DNA of 9,309 bases from an uncultured beta proteobacterium. GTDB lineage: Bacteria > Pseudomonadota > Gammaproteobacteria > Burkholderiales > Burkholderiaceae_C. Below are positions 5,854 to 9,309 of this stretch, in pieces; position 1 is the first letter of the stretch, and each line of letters begins with the position of its first letter. Made by a program: the position numbers and the translations under genes. A model generated the notes under the pieces. That model did no database searches. It had not been told where the DNA came from and was given only the letters and a program-made list of their open reading frames with translations. The stretch is taken from contig CAIQEX010000725.1 of NCBI GenBank assembly GCA_903870955.1, forward strand, positions 1-9,309, in the 5' to 3' direction.

Positions 5854-7950
5854 ATGATTCAGGCTGCAGAAACGCGAATGCAGTCCAGGCATCGTAACGT
5901 ACTCATTTTGCTTTGGGCAGTGGGTTTGCTACTTTTGGCGCTGACTTGGTCGCACGTTTATGTGCTGGCCCAACAGAGTCGGGAGCGCGAATTGGCTGCC
6001 GCCGAGCGGGACCTCTCCAACCTCACGCGTGCCGCCCAGGAGCATGCGGTGCGCACCTTTCGCAGCGCAGATCAGGTTATCCGCTTTGTGCAATCACGCT
6101 ACCAGGATTTGGGTGCAAAGCTTGACCTGAAGGCGCTGACGCAGCAAGGCGTTATTGACGCCGAAATATTCAACCAGGTGGGCATCATCGACGCCCATGG
6201 CATTTACATACTGGCAAATCGGCCGATCACGAGTCGACTTGACCTGTCGGACCGTGAACATTTCAAGGTCCATGTCGACCAGGACAACGGACAACTCTTT
6301 GTATCCAAACCGGTGATTGGCCGCGCTACGGGTAAGTGGTCGATTCAATTGACCCGGCGCATCAACAAGCCGGACGGCAGTTTTGGTGGCGTGGTGGTGT
6401 TGTCGATCAACCCGACCTACTTCACGGATTTTTATGGTGCGCTCAACCTGGGCCCGGGCGGACTGACAGCGCTTTATGGGGACGATGGTATTGCGCGGGC
6501 CCGCCGTGTGGGCAACCAGGCCGAGTTCGGCTCAGACGCCTCCCGCTCGACCCTTTTTGAACGTTTGTTGAAGGAACGGGCATCCGGCAGCTATATCCAG
6601 AAATCGGTGGTGGATAGCGTCGAGCGCATGTATTTCTACCGCACGTTGCCGGGCTATTCCATGGTGTCTCTGGCCGCTGTGGACATCCGCTTTCTGATGC
6701 AAAACCATGAGAAGGCATTGCAGGCATTGCTGTTGCAGGCTGGCTTTGTATCGCTGTTGATCCTGGCTCTGATGGTCGGTATTTCACGTTACCTGGGCTT
6801 GTTGCGCCGGGACGCGGAGGCTCGCAAAGCGGCGCAGGCGCAGATCCAGGAGCGCACTGCGCAACTTAACGCGGTGTTCGAAATCAGCCCGGACGGTTTT
6901 GTGTCCTTTGATCAGAATTTCCGTGTCAAGTTCGTCAATCCGGCCTTCCGCAAAATGACCGGCTTGGGCAATATGGCGCTTGAAGGAATGGACGAAATCG
7001 AATTTTCAGCGTGGCTGGCCAGCCTTTGCGAAACCGCTTCGCGTTTCAGCGGCTTGAAGGCGTTGCGCAATTCGGTGCAAGGCAAAACGGCATCGGCCAT
7101 GGAGACGATTGAGCTCAAGGAATTGGGGAAACTCATTCTGCAAGTGCAATTGCGGCTCAGCGAGTCAGAAACCGTTTCCCAAATTCTTTATGTTCGCGAC
7201 ATCACCCATGAGTCTGAGGTTGAGGCACTCAAGAGTGAATTCCTGGCGACTGCGGCGCATGAACTGCGCACCCCGATGGCCAGCATTTATGGTTTCTCCG
7301 AAGTATTGCTGACGCAAAGCAATGACGCCGAGTTGCAAAAGGAGTTTCTCGGCATTATTCACAAGCAGTCGCGTCTGATGGTGGATATCCTCAACGAGTT
7401 ATTGGATCTGGCACGCATAGAGGCCCGGCGGGGCAAGGATTTCAATTTCGCAGAGGTGAGTTTGCAGGACTTGCTGGCGGATCTAACCAAAGCCTTTCAA
7501 TGTCCTGCCGGTCGTGCGCCACCCGAACTTGAAGTTCCGGCGCAACGCATTGTTCTACATGCCGATTCTGGAAAACTGCGTCAGGCGGTGCTGAATGTGC
7601 TCTCCAATGCCTACAAATATTCGGCGGAAGGAGGCGCGGTACAGGTCCGGGTCGAATTGCTGCAAGCTTCCGATCAAGCGCCGCGCGTTGCCATCCATGT
7701 CATAGACCATGGCATAGGCATGACCGACGAGCAATGCGGCATGGTCTTTACCCGTTTCTACCGTGCCGATACCTCAGGGCGTGTGCCGGGTACGGGCTTG
7801 GGAATGAGCATCACCAAGGAAATTGTGGAGCACCACAACGGCAGTATCTCGGTGATGAGCGTGCAGGGCGAGGGCACCCAGGTGAGTATTTACCTGCCGG
7901 TCCATGCGACTGCCGGTCAGGTTGCGGCCCTGGAGCTTTTGGCCAGCTAA
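5854..7950 (+). CDS. membrane sensor histidine kinase (PDC/Cache-like, PAS, HisKA, HATPase)
   Basis: This 698-aa inner-membrane kinase has TM1 at about residues 15-38, a periplasmic region of about 250 residues, TM2 at about 292-314, a PAS domain at about 338-455, a HisKA domain and a HATPase_c domain. The periplasmic part has PDC/Cache features, including DREHFKVH (133-140) and a VFVSKPVIGR-like strand, as in small-molecule chemosensors; the ligand cannot be read from sequence. The H box is AAHELRTPM with phospho-acceptor H469. The N box has N585 (LSNAYKYS), G1 is DHGIG (D618), the F box is FTRFYRAD and G2 is GTGLGM (646-651), so catalysis looks intact. There is no receiver domain, and phosphate should pass to the HTH-REC protein encoded just upstream. 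ATG 5854 is chosen over an in-frame TTG at 5800 (inside the upstream gene) and ATG 5878; no strong Shine-Dalgarno is present, so coupling to the upstream gene is likely. Confidence 0.93.
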   Translation: MIQAAETRMQSRHRNVLILLWAVGLLLLALTWSHVYVLAQQSRERELAAAERDLSNLTRAAQEHAVRTFRSADQVIRFVQSRYQDLGAKLDLKALTQQGVIDAEIFNQVGIIDAHGIYILANRPITSRLDLSDREHFKVHVDQDNGQLFVSKPVIGRATGKWSIQLTRRINKPDGSFGGVVVLSINPTYFTDFYGALNLGPGGLTALYGDDGIARARRVGNQAEFGSDASRSTLFERLLKERASGSYIQKSVVDSVERMYFYRTLPGYSMVSLAAVDIRFLMQNHEKALQALLLQAGFVSLLILALMVGISRYLGLLRRDAEARKAAQAQIQERTAQLNAVFEISPDGFVSFDQNFRVKFVNPAFRKMTGLGNMALEGMDEIEFSAWLASLCETASRFSGLKALRNSVQGKTASAMETIELKELGKLILQVQLRLSESETVSQILYVRDITHESEVEALKSEFLATAAHELRTPMASIYGFSEVLLTQSNDAELQKEFLGIIHKQSRLMVDILNELLDLARIEARRGKDFNFAEVSLQDLLADLTKAFQCPAGRAPPELEVPAQRIVLHADSGKLRQAVLNVLSNAYKYSAEGGAVQVRVELLQASDQAPRVAIHVIDHGIGMTDEQCGMVFTRFYRADTSGRVPGTGLGMSITKEIVEHHNGSISVMSVQGEGTQVSIYLPVHATAGQVAALELLAS

Positions 7951-7976
7951 GCGCGGGACTTTGCTCGGGTCGTCAC

Positions 7977-9188
7977 TTAAAGCAAATGGTCTCTGCGGGC
8001 CAGTGCGGGAAACAGTTTTAACCAGGCCGCCGCGACCAGCAAAGTGCCAATACCGCCCGACACGACCGATACCACCGGCCCCCACAGCGCCGCTACGGCA
8101 CCGGACTCGAACTCACCCAATTGATTCGATGCGCCGATAAAGATTGAGCTCACCGCCGAGACCCTGCCGCGCATTTCATCTGGAGTTTCCAATTGCACCA
8201 GGGTGTTGCGCACGACCACGCTGACGCTGTCCGCCGCACCGGTGATGACCAGCGCCACAAGAGACAGGATGAAGTTGCTGGAAGCGCCAAACACCACAGT
8301 AGCCAGGCCAAAAATAGCGACGGCCTGCAGTAGCTTGTGGCCAACCTTGCGTTTTAGGGGCCAGCGCACCAGCGCCAGGGACATCACCAGGGCACCCACT
8401 GCGGGTGCTCCGCGCAGCAGACCCAAACCTACCGGCCCGATCTGCAGAATGTCCCGCGCAAAGATCGGCAATAGCGCGGTAGCACCTCCCAGCAACACCG
8501 CAAACAGGTCGAGCGAGGTCGCGCCCAGAATGACCTTGCGCTGCCAGACGAAGGTAACGCCTGCTATCACGCTGTTCCAGGTGGCGGCGGCGCGTGCGGT
8601 CTTGTGGTGGTAGTTCACGGCCAAGGCCAGCGCACCCGCTGAAAGCAGCAAAAGCAGACTGCTGGCATAGACAGTCGCCGGGCCAAAGGTATACAGCACA
8701 CCACCCAGGGCGGGGCCGCAAATGATCGCCGCCTGCATCGCGCTGGCGCTGAGCGTAATAGCGCGTTGCAGCAGCACGGCCGGTACCAATTGCGGCGTCA
8801 AGGCCTGTTGTGCCGGCATTTGGAAGGCACGGGCCATTCCCAGCAGAACGGAAATTCCGAGGATCAACGCACGGGTGCTGAAGTCACCGTAAATCGCTGC
8901 CAGCAGCACCGCAGCGGCCAAGGCCTGGGCCAGCATGCAGCCAGCAAAAATACGGCCCCGATGAAAGCGGTCGGCTACATGCCCGGCGGGCAGGGTAAAG
9001 ATGAGTGCAGGAACGAACTGGAACAGCCCCACAAGGCCCAGGTCCCAGGCACTGGAGGTGATGTCGTACATATGCCAAGCCAGCGCCACCATGAGCATCT
9101 GGTTGGCTGTGGTGCCACCGAGTCGCGCAAGCCAGAAGCGCACAAAGGCGCGCTGCGCGAACAGATGCTTCAGGCTATCGGCTTGCAT
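7977..9188 (-). CDS. major facilitator superfamily exporter, MFS_3 / EntS-like type
   Basis: This 403-aa protein is hydrophobic throughout with about 11-12 predicted membrane helices, the normal size for the family. The cytoplasmic loop between helices 2 and 3 has the MFS motif A remnant GHVADRFHRGR (69-79). The stretch from ETPDEMRGRVSAV (334 onward) to GEFESG (358-363) is characteristic of the MFS_3 (TMEffux) group that includes the enterobactin exporter EntS. It probably exports a small molecule by proton antiport; the substrate is not readable. The ATG at 9188 has an AGGA about 10 bases upstream. It is convergent with the kinase gene (26 bases between stops) and starts 24 bases after the stop of another minus-strand gene, so it may be the second gene of an operon. 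No siderophore or resistance genes are nearby to indicate a substrate. Confidence 0.92.
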   Translation of the reverse strand: MQADSLKHLFAQRAFVRFWLARLGGTTANQMLMVALAWHMYDITSSAWDLGLVGLFQFVPALIFTLPAGHVADRFHRGRIFAGCMLAQALAAAVLLAAIYGDFSTRALILGISVLLGMARAFQMPAQQALTPQLVPAVLLQRAITLSASAMQAAIICGPALGGVLYTFGPATVYASSLLLLLSAGALALAVNYHHKTARAAATWNSVIAGVTFVWQRKVILGATSLDLFAVLLGGATALLPIFARDILQIGPVGLGLLRGAPAVGALVMSLALVRWPLKRKVGHKLLQAVAIFGLATVVFGASSNFILSLVALVITGAADSVSVVVRNTLVQLETPDEMRGRVSAVSSIFIGASNQLGEFESGAVAALWGPVVSVVSGGIGTLLVAAAWLKLFPALARRDHLL

Positions 9189-9212
9189 GGATAGACGTCC
9201 TGAAGCGTGCGA

Positions 9213-9309
9213 TTACAGAGGCGCGGCGTCAGTATCTTCTGCAGGGGTGTCGACAGACTCTGTGCTCGGGGCTGCAATCTCGCTGGCAGCAATGTTGGCA
9301 TTGTTTCGA
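9213..9309 (-). CDS. 3' end of an unidentified gene (Ala/Pro/Thr/Asp-rich tail)
   Basis: On the minus strand one frame is open from the right edge of the window to a TAA (complement of 9213-9215), giving about 31 residues ending TPAEDTDAAPL. The composition (Ala, Ser, Thr, Pro, Glu, Asp) is that of a flexible acidic C-terminal tail, so the family cannot be identified. The stop lies 24 bases before the MFS exporter ATG on the same strand, which suggests co-transcription. The start is outside the window. Confidence 0.55.
   Translation of the reverse strand, partial: RNNANIAASEIAAPSTESVDTPAEDTDAAPL

Noticed and set aside
7960..7986. TTTGCT ... AGCAAA inverted repeat between the convergent kinase and exporter genes as a terminator
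   Set aside because: The stem is only 6 bp with a 15-base loop and no T run, and part of it lies in the exporter coding sequence; too weak to call.
7981..9188. Plus-strand and minus-strand open frames overlapping the MFS gene (for example 8176-8721, 8203-8613, 8766-9194)
   Set aside because: They are out-of-frame shadows with Arg/Gln/Ser/Gly-rich content; the 403-aa membrane protein accounts for the region.

Overview
The window is GC-rich, tightly packed chromosomal DNA, and its protein families point to a betaproteobacterium of the order Burkholderiales, probably Comamonadaceae. The taxonomic call is inference from gene style and content; no rRNA or marker gene is present. There is no sign of phage, transposon, tRNA or CRISPR.

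Bases 1-3465 (+ strand) hold the end of a copper/silver efflux operon. It contains the 3' end of a periplasmic adaptor gene that appears fused to a CusF-type metallochaperone domain, followed after 4 bases by a complete CusA-type RND pump. The CusF metal ligands, the CusA methionine triad and the CusA proton-relay residues are all present, so the system looks functional for Cu(I)/Ag(I). The missing 5' part would include most of cusB and probably cusC.

Bases 3443-3739 (- strand) hold an uncharacterised 98-aa gene with a strong Shine-Dalgarno sequence. Its 3' end overlaps the cusA stop. Its upstream region carries two 12-bp near-palindromes, mutually inverted, placed over a candidate promoter.

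Bases 3881-5058 (- strand) hold a two-gene unit: a 105-aa uncharacterised protein translationally coupled (TGATG) to an HDOD-domain signalling protein. Divergently, at 5186-7950 (+ strand), lie a response regulator with an unusual order (N-terminal MerR/excisionase-type helix-turn-helix, C-terminal receiver) and a membrane histidine kinase with a PDC/Cache-like periplasmic sensor and a PAS domain. The shared 127-bp intergenic region is AT-rich and contains inverted repeats. The four genes look like one signalling locus, but that link is inferred from arrangement only.

Bases 7977-9188 (- strand) hold a major facilitator exporter of the MFS_3/EntS-like type, convergent with the kinase. Upstream of it on the same strand is the Ala/Pro/Thr-rich 3' tail of an unidentified gene that runs off the right edge.

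Most of the window is ordinary annotation. The least explained parts are the 98-aa gene with its operator pair and the HTH-REC / kinase / 105-aa / HDOD locus.
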